From an uncultured Clostridium sp. (GTDB lineage Bacteria; Bacillota; Clostridia; Lachnospirales; Lachnospiraceae): DNA of 7,944 bases. Below are positions 1 to 6,081 of the stretch, piece by piece (within the stretch, counting starts at the first letter, position 1; every line of letters starts with the position of its first letter). Position numbers and translations under genes: made by a program. Below the pieces are notes generated by a model that worked only from the letters and a program-made list of their open reading frames with translations, ran no database searches and was not told where the DNA came from. The stretch is taken from the NCBI GenBank assembly GCA_900544905.1, contig UQXF01000116.1, positions 1-7,944 of the forward strand, in the 5' to 3' direction.

Positions 1-60
1 ATGCAGAGTGAAGTGAATCAGGAAGAAAATTTGAATAGAATTATTACGGTTCCTAGATAA
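1..60 (+). CDS. 3' end of a truncated gene (unknown product)
   Basis: Reading frame 1 is open from the first base to a TAA at 58-60 and gives about 19 residues, ending in ...NLNRIITVPR. The ATG at base 1 has no visible upstream context, so it cannot be told from an internal Met; the frame more likely continues from a gene outside the window. The hydrophilic Glu/Asn-rich tail has no recognisable motif. It could be a chance open frame. Confidence 0.3.
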   Translation: MQSEVNQEENLNRIITVPR

Positions 61-248
61 GGCTTTTTATGATGAAAACAGTATATCATATGCGGTTATG
101 CATTGAAAATACTGTTCAGTTAAGAAATGCTGTATTTTTTAGGTGCACTAATGCGTAGAAAACAGGTGTATGATGAGTTCAAATCATTTTTTTGTGTATG
201 ACAAAAAGACAGATTGCATATCTGCCTCATAATGGAGTATAATGGTAA
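61..248. other. Intergenic stretch without a supported gene
   Basis: No frame gives a credible protein. A 16-codon ORF with an AGGTG upstream (151-201) is too short to defend. The stretch holds an 8-bp inverted repeat, AACAGTAT at 77-84 with ATACTGTT at 109-116, separated by 24 bases and without a T-tract, and the promoter listed separately at 214-243. Confidence 0.5.
214..243 (+). promoter_or_regulatory. Candidate sigma-A promoter
   Basis: TTGCAT at 214-219 and a perfect TATAAT at 238-243 are separated by 18 bases. The -35 box overlaps a short inverted repeat, CAGAT-TGCAT-ATCTG (about 211-225), which could be an operator. The promoter points at the broken frames at 249-663, so it may be the surviving promoter of a decayed gene. 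Confidence 0.45.
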
Positions 249-520
249 CGAGATTTATGCAACCCGATACATGAAATCCCTATTTCTCTTTGGACGGAGG
301 TGGATAGGATAATTTCGATTGTACCTGACAGGTGTCAGATACTTTTGTATGAGAAGCATGGTCTCTGTTTCGTTACCACCGTGTTTGAGATATGCCCTGC
401 ATATGTTTACTGTGATGGCGAAATTAATTTTATAGACGTGTTTGGTATTTTTAGATGTTTTTACCACAGCGTGAGAAGTCACTAATTCACAGAAATTATA
501 CAGAATCATACGAGCATTGA
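249..520 (+). pseudogene. Possible decayed small gene with a frameshift
   Basis: One frame is open from 249 to a TAA at 483-485 and contains a protein-like stretch (EIPISLWTEVDRIIS, then YVYCDGEINFIDVFG). No good start is visible: the only standard one is GTG at 300, which overlaps its own GGAGG. Near 455 the better-looking reading shifts by one base to a frame giving MFLPQREKSLIHRNYTESYEH, stopping at TGA 518-520. A single base loss in an older gene of roughly 90 codons would explain both halves. The family is not recognised. The Cys-rich composition of the first part also allows a chance ORF, so this is tentative. Confidence 0.25.
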
Positions 521-663
521 TTTCCCCAATTAATACTAAATTGACTACTCCAGCATCACCTATTGATCATATCTTTATTAAAGGATTTATAAAAAATACA
601 TGTAGAGTGTCGCAACCAACAGAGTGTTCTGATCATTTAATTTTATGGGCTGAAGAAAAATAG
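475..663 (+). pseudogene. C-terminal remnant of an endonuclease/exonuclease/phosphatase-like protein
   Basis: The frame open from 475 to the TAG at 661-663 has no start codon context. Its last third reads SPIDHIFIKG, then 18 residues later SDHLILWAEEK. This matches the end of the endonuclease/exonuclease/phosphatase (DNase I/sphingomyelinase-like) fold, where an IDHIFV-type strand is followed by an SDHxPI/V strand carrying the catalytic Asp-His pair. Proteins of that fold normally have 200-300 residues, with the other catalytic motifs upstream; only about 60 residues remain here. The upstream frames do not supply the missing part, so I read this as a truncated remnant. The match is by eye and rests on two short motifs. 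Confidence 0.35.
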
Positions 664-698
664 TTAGTAGTTCTGAAAAATGGAATTATTTTATATAA

Positions 699-821
699 AG
701 GAGCGAACAAATTCTCATTTACAGGGAGCGGAAGATTGAGCTGGATAAAATACCCAGCTCAATCTTCCACATGGAATACATCTTCCACCAGCATATTAAG
801 GGTGATAGGGTAGAGCAATAA
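699..821 (+). pseudogene. Short open frame, possible gene fragment spanning a hairpin
   Basis: A 40-codon frame with no ATG runs from after a stop at 696-698 to the TAA at 819-821. It contains a protein-like string (RERKIELDKIPSSIFHMEY). An AAAGGAG lies at 697-703, but no start follows it in this frame except ATT codons. The frame crosses the perfect inverted repeat at 730-768, so its appearance may be a by-product of that palindrome. The family is not recognised. Confidence 0.15.
730..768. repeat. Perfect 15-bp inverted repeat
   Basis: GGAAGATTGAGCTGG at 730-744 is exactly mirrored by CCAGCTCAATCTTCC at 754-768 around a 9-base loop (ATAAAATAC). No T-tract follows on either strand, so it is not a standard intrinsic terminator. 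It lies about 105 bp beyond the 3' end of the relaxase gene. It may be a protein-binding or processing site, or part of an element boundary. Confidence 0.7.
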
Positions 822-840
822 AACAGATTAGATGGAAAGG

Positions 841-875
841 GAAGAGGCACCGTTACATAGGTACCTCTTCTTTTT
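841..875 (+). terminator. Rho-independent terminator-like hairpin
   Basis: GAAGAGGCAC at 841-850 pairs with GTACCTCTTC at 861-870 with one C-A mismatch. The loop is 10 bases and TTTTT follows at 871-875. Read rightward this is a normal terminator; read leftward it lies just past the relaxase stop codon (874-876) and has a weaker pyrimidine-rich tail (CCTTTCC). It may work in both directions. Confidence 0.55.
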
Positions 876-2232
876 AAAGAGTTGGCTCTTTCCCTGATAC
901 AGGAATTTGTATCTCCGGAGCATTGAGCAGTGCTGTGAAATTCTGCTGAATGATTTCCAGAGTTTTCAGCTTTTTCTGTAATTCCTGTTTTTCCCGAACA
1001 GTAGAAGTCTGTTCAGATTCAAGATTTTCAATCTGCTTCTGGATTTTATTAGAGCTTGGGATTTTGGTAATACCGAGATCCTGAAGCTCTTTTTTTAGTG
1101 AATCGTGGAGCTGGTATTCTGCTTGATGTTTGGTGCGGTATACTTTTGGGTTTTTGGCAGATTTGCAATCTTCAATCACTTTACGGCAGAGTCGGTAAGA
1201 ATCGCAGTGCTTTTGAATGATTTTCTGTGTGCTTAGCTCACTGTTAATTTGTATTATTCTCTGTTCAGCCGCTTTAACAGAAGCATCAACGTCAGAAATA
1301 TGCTGCTGGAAATCTTCATAATTCAGCAGATTATTTTCGGAAAGATAGTTGAAGGTGCGGGCTGTCTCTTTTAGATTATTTAGTTTTGCCCAACGTTCAA
1401 ATCCTTCTCGATTGCCGGTTGTAACATACGTGGAGATATTGATATACAGGCGAGCTTCTCTGGATAGATGCTTTGGAGTTTTCACTTTGCTACGATTTTT
1501 AGCCAGGCGAATGCAAACATTTTCTTCTGAATAATAGCTTCCGAGAGATTTCATATAAGTGAAATTCTTCTGCTCCGGTGCACGGAAGGACAGGTGTTTT
1601 CCTTGGCGGACTTCATATCCGGCTAACTGCATTTTTTGTAGAAATTCCTCATAGTTAATGGAAGTCCAGATTGCCTTATCAACTGAAACACGTAGCTTGG
1701 CTTTCCAACTGGTGCCACGATGATATTCCATGTTCTCTTTATAGCTTTTACCTTTTTCTCCGGTTGGCATACTGGTGGCAAGTCCATTTTCATGGCAGAT
1801 ACGATTACTGATCCGGCAGATTTTATGGTAGCTTCGCTTATTGGAAACATATTTGTGATGATCAACAAAACTTGTTGCATTAAAGATGATGTGGTTATGA
1901 ATGTGGTTTTTGTCAACATGGGTACTGATTACGTATTCATATTTTCCTTTCAGTACTTCGTCTGCAAATTGTTGTCCTAAGCGATGGGCAGTTTCGGCAT
2001 CAACTTCTCCAGGTTTAAATGACTGAATCAGATGAAATGCCAGGTTATCACCTTTGTCCATTCCATTCTTTTTCGTCATTTCTCTAGTCATGGAAAATTC
2101 AAGATCTGCAGTTTCCGGGGAACAGCCAAAACTGGAAACTAACAGTTTTTCATCTGTTTTATCTGGATTCGTGATGTAGTCCAGAGCTTTCTTGCCTGTT
2201 ACTTTAATTGGGAAGATCTTAAGATACGCCAT
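874..2232 (-). CDS. MOBP-type relaxase / mobilization nuclease
   Basis: This 452-residue protein is a relaxase/mobilization nuclease-domain protein, the enzyme that nicks one strand at oriT and stays linked to the 5' end through a tyrosine during DNA transfer. The N-terminal third carries the family motifs: DYITNP with Tyr19 as likely nucleophile, SFKPGEV near residues 71-77, and the metal-binding histidine motif HVDKNHIHNH at 105-114 followed by IIFNAT. From about residue 310 to 430 the chain is rich in Glu, Lys and Gln with heptad-like spacing, as in coiled-coil tails of mobilization relaxases. The ATG overlaps the upstream mobC-like gene by 34 bases and has only a weak GGTG site, which fits translational coupling. 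No coupling ATPase or type IV secretion gene is visible, so transfer would depend on another element. Confidence 0.93.
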   Translation of the reverse strand: MAYLKIFPIKVTGKKALDYITNPDKTDEKLLVSSFGCSPETADLEFSMTREMTKKNGMDKGDNLAFHLIQSFKPGEVDAETAHRLGQQFADEVLKGKYEYVISTHVDKNHIHNHIIFNATSFVDHHKYVSNKRSYHKICRISNRICHENGLATSMPTGEKGKSYKENMEYHRGTSWKAKLRVSVDKAIWTSINYEEFLQKMQLAGYEVRQGKHLSFRAPEQKNFTYMKSLGSYYSEENVCIRLAKNRSKVKTPKHLSREARLYINISTYVTTGNREGFERWAKLNNLKETARTFNYLSENNLLNYEDFQQHISDVDASVKAAEQRIIQINSELSTQKIIQKHCDSYRLCRKVIEDCKSAKNPKVYRTKHQAEYQLHDSLKKELQDLGITKIPSSNKIQKQIENLESEQTSTVREKQELQKKLKTLEIIQQNFTALLNAPEIQIPVSGKEPTL

Positions 2233-2522
2233 AGTTCTTTCACCATCTCTTTCAATTCTTTCATTTCCTCCGGGTATAGATCTCCGGTGGTATTTACCTT
2301 TTTTGCAATCTGATTGATATTTACGCCAATCTTGTGCATTTCCTCATACTGTTTCTTCAGCGGAGTAGTGTCGGTGTTGACGATGTAACCGTCGATTGCC
2401 ATTTTACGAAGATAAGCTCCCATGTTTTTGGTCTTTGATTCAATCATCTTTCTGCGGATAAGCTTCCGCTCTTCTTCTGTGACATAAAAATGGATTTCTT
2501 TGTTTCGCTTTCTTTCAGCCAT
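2199..2522 (-). CDS. mobC: MobC-like relaxosome accessory protein
   Basis: This basic protein of 107 residues matches the plasmid mobilization MobC family. It opens with a short strand and helix typical of ribbon-helix-helix binders (KEIHFYVTEEERKLIRRKM), then AYLRKMAIDG. A conserved-looking core, GVNINQIAKKVNTTG, lies near residues 66-80, ahead of a helical tail. MobC proteins bind oriT and help the relaxase open the nic region. The gene lies directly upstream of the relaxase gene and overlaps it by 34 bases in another frame, so the two form one operon. The ATG follows AGAAAGGAG with 9 bases between. The leader holds the probable oriT, which would let the product bind near its own promoter. 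Confidence 0.88.
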   Translation of the reverse strand: MAERKRNKEIHFYVTEEERKLIRRKMIESKTKNMGAYLRKMAIDGYIVNTDTTPLKKQYEEMHKIGVNINQIAKKVNTTGDLYPEEMKELKEMVKELWRILRSSQLK

Positions 2523-2551
2523 TGGTGGGTTCTCCTTTCTGAGAGGGCAGT

Positions 2552-2579
2552 AGTATCGTTGCTTTCAGCGTTTTTTCAA
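2552..2579 (-). promoter_or_regulatory. Possible promoter of the mobC-relaxase operon
   Basis: On the minus strand TTGAAA (2579-2574) is followed after 16 bases by GATACT (2557-2552). The -10 box is weak (4 of 6). It is placed 30 bases upstream of the mobC start and next to the palindrome at 2587-2598, so relaxosome binding could repress it. Confidence 0.3.
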
Positions 2580-2645
2580 TTTAGGGCAGGGTACCCTGAA
2601 TTGGGATTTTTCGGAAGTGTATCCTCACTTCCTGTCCTTGCTGTT
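2580..2645 (-). other. oriT: Probable origin of transfer (oriT)
   Basis: The non-coding leader of mobC has two inverted repeats: a perfect 12-bp palindrome CAGGGTACCCTG at 2587-2598, and GGAAGTG at 2613-2619 with CACTTCC at 2626-2632 around a loop of TATCCT. Inverted repeats beside the relaxosome genes are the usual layout of an oriT. The loop TATCCT resembles the core of IncP/MOBP nic sites (ATCCTG type), though the following base is C, not G. The exact nick position and strand cannot be fixed from sequence alone. Confidence 0.5.
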
Positions 2646-2684
2646 TTACCCCTCTATTAGTTAAAGTCAGGAGAACCGGGAAAA

Positions 2685-2701
2685 TGCAAAAGAATTTTGC
2701 A
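2685..2701. repeat. Perfect 7-bp inverted repeat upstream of the yjbR-flavodoxin operon
   Basis: TGCAAAA (2685-2691) and TTTTGCA (2695-2701) flank GAA. The site ends 22 bases before the extended -10 of the operon promoter and covers the place where a -35 box would lie. It could be an operator or activator site for that promoter. Confidence 0.4.
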
Positions 2702-2723
2702 GGTAGTACGGGATACGAAAATG

Positions 2724-2732
2724 TGGTATGAT
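2724..2732 (+). promoter_or_regulatory. Extended -10 promoter of the yjbR-flavodoxin operon
   Basis: TGGTATGAT at 2724-2732 fits the TGn-TATAAT extended -10 pattern, with transcription expected to begin near 2739. No good -35 box lies at the right distance, which is usual for extended -10 promoters or for activator-dependent ones. Confidence 0.35.
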
Positions 2733-2772
2733 TATGGGCAGGATATCAGAAGAATCAGGAGTTGAATAGATT

Positions 2773-3147
2773 GTGAAGAAAGAAGAAATTTTTGAATATG
2801 TGCAGAAACAGTATGGCACGATTCCGGAATATTTATGGAATAAACTACCGGACAGTGCAGTACTCCGACATGAAAATGGAAAATGGTATGCAGTGATCAT
2901 GACGGTTGAAAAATCGAAATTGGGATTAGAGGGAAATGATCTGGTTGACATCATGGACGTAAAGTGCGATCCAGAAATGATCAGCATGATTATTCAGACT
3001 TATGGATTTTTACCAGGATACCATATGAATAAGCAGCACTGGATCACGATTTTACTGGAAGGTTCGGTCAGTGAAGCAAAGATACTGGACTTTTTGGATA
3101 TGAGTTATGACCTGATTGATGGAGCAGGCAGAAAGGAAAACAAATGA
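2773..3147 (+). CDS. MmcQ/YjbR family protein
   Basis: The 124-residue product fits the MmcQ/YjbR (CyaY-like fold) family, many members of which are listed as putative DNA-binding proteins without a defined biochemical role. Visible family features are PEYLWNKLPD near residues 17-26, RHENGKWYAVIM at 33-44, a GLEGNDLVDIMDVKCDP segment in the middle, and the strongly conserved end GFLPGYHMNKQHWITILL followed by LDMSYDLI. The length is normal for the family. The start is GTG at 2773, 11 bases after AGGAG; no ATG is available upstream. Its stop overlaps the next gene's ATG (ATGA), so it is translationally coupled to a flavodoxin, which hints at a shared redox or stress role. That role is inference. 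Confidence 0.88.
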   Translation: MKKEEIFEYVQKQYGTIPEYLWNKLPDSAVLRHENGKWYAVIMTVEKSKLGLEGNDLVDIMDVKCDPEMISMIIQTYGFLPGYHMNKQHWITILLEGSVSEAKILDFLDMSYDLIDGAGRKENK

Positions 3148-3578
3148 GAAAAGCGATCGTATATGCATCTGTCCATCATGGAAATACAGAAAAATTAGTA
3201 AAAAGCATAGCAGAAGAGTGCCAGGTCGATTTGATTGATGCTGTAAAACAGCCAAATGCAGATATGAACAGTTATAATATGATTGGATTTGCATCAGGAA
3301 TCTATTTTTCAAAATTTCATCAGTCGATATTGGGATTTGCAGAGAAGAACCTACCGGATGACAAAAAGATATTTCTGATTTGTACTTATGGTGGAAGTGC
3401 GAATTATAAATCCTTAGAGCAGATTTTGGACAAGAAGCATTCTAAAGTGATAGGAAAATTTGGGTGCAAAGGGTATGACACATTCGGACCATTTAAACTG
3501 GTTGGAGGTATTGCTAAAGACCATCCTAATGAAGAAGATATGAAAAACGCAGTGGACTTCGTAAAAGGATTACACTAA
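3144..3578 (+). CDS. Flavodoxin family protein
   Basis: The protein has 144 residues and the flavodoxin layout: a first beta strand (KAIVYAS) running into the FMN-phosphate loop SVHHGNTEKL at residues 9-18, where the Gly-Asn-Thr signature is intact. A second part resembles the isoalloxazine-contact regions (GFASGIYFSKFH near 50-60 and ICTYGGS near 80-86). Flavodoxins are cytosolic one-electron carriers that use bound FMN; the partner here is unknown. The start is set by the ATGA overlap with the upstream YjbR-family gene, so both should be made from one transcript. Length is typical of short-chain flavodoxins. No broken motif is seen. Confidence 0.88.
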   Translation: MRKAIVYASVHHGNTEKLVKSIAEECQVDLIDAVKQPNADMNSYNMIGFASGIYFSKFHQSILGFAEKNLPDDKKIFLICTYGGSANYKSLEQILDKKHSKVIGKFGCKGYDTFGPFKLVGGIAKDHPNEEDMKNAVDFVKGLH

Positions 3579-3593
3579 TTTTTGAGCAAAAAG

Positions 3594-3623
3594 GAAAACC
3601 GGGGATTTTACTCCTCGGTTTTC
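3594..3623. terminator. Bidirectional intrinsic terminator
   Basis: GAAAACCGGGGA (3594-3605) pairs with TCCTCGGTTTTC (3612-3623) with one G-T pair and a 6-base loop. The A-rich left and T-rich right arms allow termination in both directions. This fits its place between the convergent flavodoxin and XRE genes. Confidence 0.75.
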
Positions 3624-3636
3624 TGGCTGTTGTGCT

Positions 3637-3837
3637 TCAATCTTCAACTTGAAAAATATCTTCTACAGGCACTTTCAGGTAATGTGCCAGCCGGATTGCA
3701 ATCTCAAGAGAGGGATTACGTTCTCCACGTTCGATGCGGCCTATAGTCTGGCTGCAGGAACCTATGGCTTCAGCCAAATCTGCTTGAATGAGATTCCGTT
3801 CTTCACGAATATCTTTTAGTGTATTATTGATTGCCAT
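3637..3837 (-). CDS. Small XRE-family helix-turn-helix regulator
   Basis: This 66-residue protein is almost entirely one Cro/CI-type helix-turn-helix domain. Residues near 8-16 (IREERNLIQ), ADLAEAIGSCSQTIGRIERGERNPS, and the closing helix EIAIRLAHYLKVPVEDIF give the normal five-helix pattern. No sensor or effector domain follows, as in the many free-standing small XRE regulators of Clostridia. The ATG is preceded by AAAGGAAG with 7-8 bases between. It lies 56 bases downstream of the S24 repressor gene on the same strand and may share its transcript, with the hairpin at 3865-3886 between them. Its operator and target are unknown; it may tune the neighbouring repressor circuit. Confidence 0.85.
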   Translation of the reverse strand: MAINNTLKDIREERNLIQADLAEAIGSCSQTIGRIERGERNPSLEIAIRLAHYLKVPVEDIFQVED

Positions 3838-3864
3838 TCAATCACTTCCTTTGCTTATTGTTAT

Positions 3865-3886
3865 CAGCAGGATCATGAACCTGCTG
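3865..3886. repeat. Hairpin between the S24 repressor and the small XRE gene
   Basis: CAGCAGG (3865-3871) and CCTGCTG (3880-3886) form a 7-bp stem with an 8-base loop. No T-tract follows on the minus strand, so it may be a processing or partial attenuation element, or an operator, and not a full terminator. Confidence 0.4.
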
Positions 3887-3893
3887 TTGAAAT

Positions 3894-4625
3894 CTAATGA
3901 AATCCCGGAATTTCTGCACCTTTGCATTTCCCGATTACTTTTCCAAAAATCTTAAAAGAGTCAGATTCCAAAACCTGGATAGGACGATATTTTTGATTTA
4001 ACGATATCAGATAAACACCATCTGGCTCATCGTGTAATTCTTTGATGTAAGTATTGCCGTTGAGATAGAAGATTCCAATTTCACCATTAGCAAGAGAATC
4101 TTTTTTTTGAATCCATGCAACATCGCCTGTATGATAAAGTGGCTCCATACTGTCACCGGAAATCCGTACACCAAAGTCAGTCTGCTCAGGAGCAAGGTGC
4201 CCTACGTCATAGGTTTCTTTTACAGAATCCTCCAGGTAATTTCCAGTACCAGCAGAAACTGGTTCCCAGGTAATTTCTACAGGATGATGGAATGGGATAA
4301 TCTTTGCAGACAGTGGAGAAAACTTTTTAGAAGCTTTCAAAATATCAGCAAATTCAATCAATTTATTTCTACCTTCTTCATTCAATCCACTCATAATGTT
4401 ATATGGGTTTTCTCCAAAGAAGGATTCATATATATCTTCGATATCAAGTAACTGGCAAAGTGTCAGGAAAACATGTAAAGCTGGTTCTCGTGCATTGGTC
4501 TCCCATTTGGAGATTGCTTTTGTAGTGACCTGAATACCTTCCTGAGAAAGCAGGTCTACCAGATTTGATTGAGAGTATCCTTTCTTTTTTCTATTTTCTG
4601 CTAATATTTCCCCGAAATCACGCAT
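3894..4625 (-). CDS. XRE-S24 (LexA/CI-like) self-cleaving repressor
   Basis: The 243-residue protein joins an N-terminal XRE helix-turn-helix (about residues 5-62, with TTKAISKWETNAREP as the recognition region) to a C-terminal S24 peptidase domain. The catalytic pair is visible: Ser159 in SGDSMEP and Lys195 in TYIKEL, 36 residues apart. The probable cleavage bond is Ala125-Gly126 in VSAGTG, 34 residues before the serine; both distances match LexA and CI. Members of this family bind DNA as dimers and cleave themselves when RecA is activated by DNA damage. The gene is read away from a Y-family polymerase gene, and a perfect palindrome lies between their promoters. The ATG follows GAGG with 7 bases between. 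It could be a prophage- or element-type repressor; RecA control is inferred. Confidence 0.92.
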   Translation of the reverse strand: MRDFGEILAENRKKKGYSQSNLVDLLSQEGIQVTTKAISKWETNAREPALHVFLTLCQLLDIEDIYESFFGENPYNIMSGLNEEGRNKLIEFADILKASKKFSPLSAKIIPFHHPVEITWEPVSAGTGNYLEDSVKETYDVGHLAPEQTDFGVRISGDSMEPLYHTGDVAWIQKKDSLANGEIGIFYLNGNTYIKELHDEPDGVYLISLNQKYRPIQVLESDSFKIFGKVIGKCKGAEIPGFH

Positions 4626-4661
4626 TTGTTCGCCTCATTTCTATTTGAATTTTCTATATGC

Positions 4662-4690
4662 ATTATACCGTATGTTAGAAATAAAATCAA
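4662..4690 (-). promoter_or_regulatory. Promoter of the S24 repressor gene
   Basis: On the minus strand TTGATT (4690-4685) and a perfect TATAAT (4667-4662) are 17 bases apart. The operator palindrome at 4697-4711 ends six bases upstream of the -35 box, close enough for the repressor to affect polymerase binding and control its own gene. Confidence 0.65.
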
Positions 4691-4696
4691 TAACAA

Positions 4697-4711
4697 TCTC
4701 CAAAATGGAGA
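4697..4711. promoter_or_regulatory. Operator O1 (perfect palindrome)
   Basis: TCTCCAAAATGGAGA is a perfect inverted repeat: 6-bp arms TCTCCA and TGGAGA around AAA. It lies in the divergent region between the S24 repressor and polymerase genes. Its size and symmetry suit a dimer of the adjacent repressor. It differs from the known Bacillus and E. coli LexA boxes (CGAAC-N4-GTTCG and CTG-N10-CAG). Confidence 0.6.
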
Positions 4712-4731
4712 AAACACAACCAAGATGTCAC

Positions 4732-4761
4732 TTGACTATCTCCGAAATGTCGATATATACT
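4732..4761 (+). promoter_or_regulatory. Promoter of the polymerase operon, containing operator O2
   Basis: TTGACT (4732-4737) and TATACT (4756-4761) are separated by 18 bases. The spacer holds TCTCCGAAATGTCGA (4739-4753), which matches O1 at 12 of 15 positions and keeps the TCTCC half exactly. A repressor dimer here would block RNA polymerase directly. O1 and O2 centres are 42 bp apart, about four helical turns, so cooperative binding is possible. Confidence 0.6.
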
Positions 4762-4819
4762 AAACATACAGAGATTGATAAGACATTATGTTGAAAGAAA
4801 CAGCTGGGAGGTGAAAAGT

Positions 4820-6067
4820 TTGAGTGAGCGTGTGATCCTGCATAGTGATATGAACTGTTTTTATGCCAGTGTAGAAATGCTACATCATCCGGAATTTACC
4901 GGAATGCCTCTGGCAGTCGGTGGCGATCCGGAAGCCAGACATGGAATTGTACTGACAGCAAATTATATTGCCAAGAAAAAAGGAGTAAAAACCGGAATGG
5001 CATTATGGCAGGCGAAACAGGTTTGTCCGGGACTTATTTTTGTACCACCACGGATGGATTTGTATTTGAGATTTTCACAGATGGCAAGAGAAATCTATTC
5101 GGAGTATACGGACAAGATCGAGCCATATGGAATTGATGAAGCCTGGCTGGATGTATCGGACAGCAGAAATCTGAAAGGAAGCGGAATGACGATTGCAAGA
5201 GAAATCGGCCATCGGATTAAATACGAACTGGGTGTAACAGTAAGTATTGGAATTTCCTGGAATAAGATTTATGCGAAACTTGGTTCAGATTATAAAAAGC
5301 CGGATGCAATCACAGAGTTTAATCGAGAAAATTATAAAGACAGGATATGGCAGCTTCCAGCGTCAGATTTGCTTTATGTCGGAAGACAGACAAATAAGAA
5401 ATTGCAAAAACTTGGAATCCGGACAATCGGGCAACTTGCGGAATCAGACGAAAAGTTGTTAGAGAGTCATTTTGGAAAAATAGGAAATGTATTATGGGCT
5501 TTCGCAAATGGCTGGGATGAAGATCCGGTTTGCAAGGAAGGATATGAAGCACCAGTAAAGTCGATAGGTAATAGCACTACAACACCGAGAGATCTGGAAA
5601 ATGATCTGGATGTCTGGATCATTCAAATAGCATTGGCAGAAAGTGTAGCTGCACGATTGCGGAAACATGGATTTAAATGCAAAACAGTAGAAATTACAGT
5701 TCGAGATAATGGATTGTATAGTTTTTCCAGACAGATACATTTACGACAGCCAACGAATATTACAAATGAGATTGTAACTGCAGCATTTCAGCTATTTAAA
5801 GATAATTACAAATGGGAACATCCCATTAGAAGCCTGGGAATCCGAGCTGCGGATCTTGTGTTAGATGATATTCCCGTGCAGTTGGATTTATTTGGAAATC
5901 AGGAGAAAAAGGAAAAGTTAGAGAAGCTGGATCGTACTGTAGATGAGATTAGACGACGGTTTGGATATTTCAGCATACAGCGAGCGGCAATGTATCAGAA
6001 TAAAGTCTTATCCCACTTAGACGCTGGTACGCACACGGTCCATCCACACAGTTATTTTCATGGGTAA
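4820..6067 (+). CDS. Y-family DNA polymerase (Pol IV/UmuC-like)
   Basis: This is a translesion polymerase of about 415 residues. Numbered from TTG 4820, the first catalytic Asp is Asp10 in HSDMNCFYASVE, with Tyr15 at the steric-gate position; Asp106 and Glu107 in YGIDEAWLDVS complete the active site. GIVLTANYIAKKKGVKTGM (41-60) is the fingers motif. A helix-hairpin-helix region (near LQKLGIRTIGQLAE) and a little-finger domain follow. QLDLF at 354-358 is a textbook beta-clamp binding motif. TTG 4820 is chosen because GGGAGG lies 7 bases before it and homology begins there; the in-frame TTG at 4775 is too close to the promoter and adds 15 atypical residues. Asn12 in place of the DinB Asp gives a UmuC-like flavour. 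The gene heads a three-gene operon. Confidence 0.94.
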   Translation: MSERVILHSDMNCFYASVEMLHHPEFTGMPLAVGGDPEARHGIVLTANYIAKKKGVKTGMALWQAKQVCPGLIFVPPRMDLYLRFSQMAREIYSEYTDKIEPYGIDEAWLDVSDSRNLKGSGMTIAREIGHRIKYELGVTVSIGISWNKIYAKLGSDYKKPDAITEFNRENYKDRIWQLPASDLLYVGRQTNKKLQKLGIRTIGQLAESDEKLLESHFGKIGNVLWAFANGWDEDPVCKEGYEAPVKSIGNSTTTPRDLENDLDVWIIQIALAESVAARLRKHGFKCKTVEITVRDNGLYSFSRQIHLRQPTNITNEIVTAAFQLFKDNYKWEHPIRSLGIRAADLVLDDIPVQLDLFGNQEKKEKLEKLDRTVDEIRRRFGYFSIQRAAMYQNKVLSHLDAGTHTVHPHSYFHG

Positions 6068-6081
6068 TTGGAGGGATAGAT

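Noticed and set aside
151..201. 16-codon ORF with AGGTG upstream
   Set aside because: It is too short to support and has no recognisable context such as a leader-peptide run of codons.
255..509. 84-codon minus-strand ORF at the left side
   Set aside because: It is antisense to frames with better protein character, has no ribosome site before its ATG and shows no motif.
1623..1919. 98-codon minus-strand ORF inside the relaxase gene
   Set aside because: It is a shifted-frame shadow of the relaxase, whose histidine motif is read in the other frame.
4107..4451. 114-codon plus-strand ORF opposite the S24 repressor
   Set aside because: It is antisense to a clearly conserved repressor gene and has no start signal.
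4775..4819. Upstream TTG start for the polymerase
   Set aside because: It lies 14 bases after the -10 box with no ribosome site, while TTG 4820 has GGGAGG at 7 bases and begins at the conserved N-terminus.
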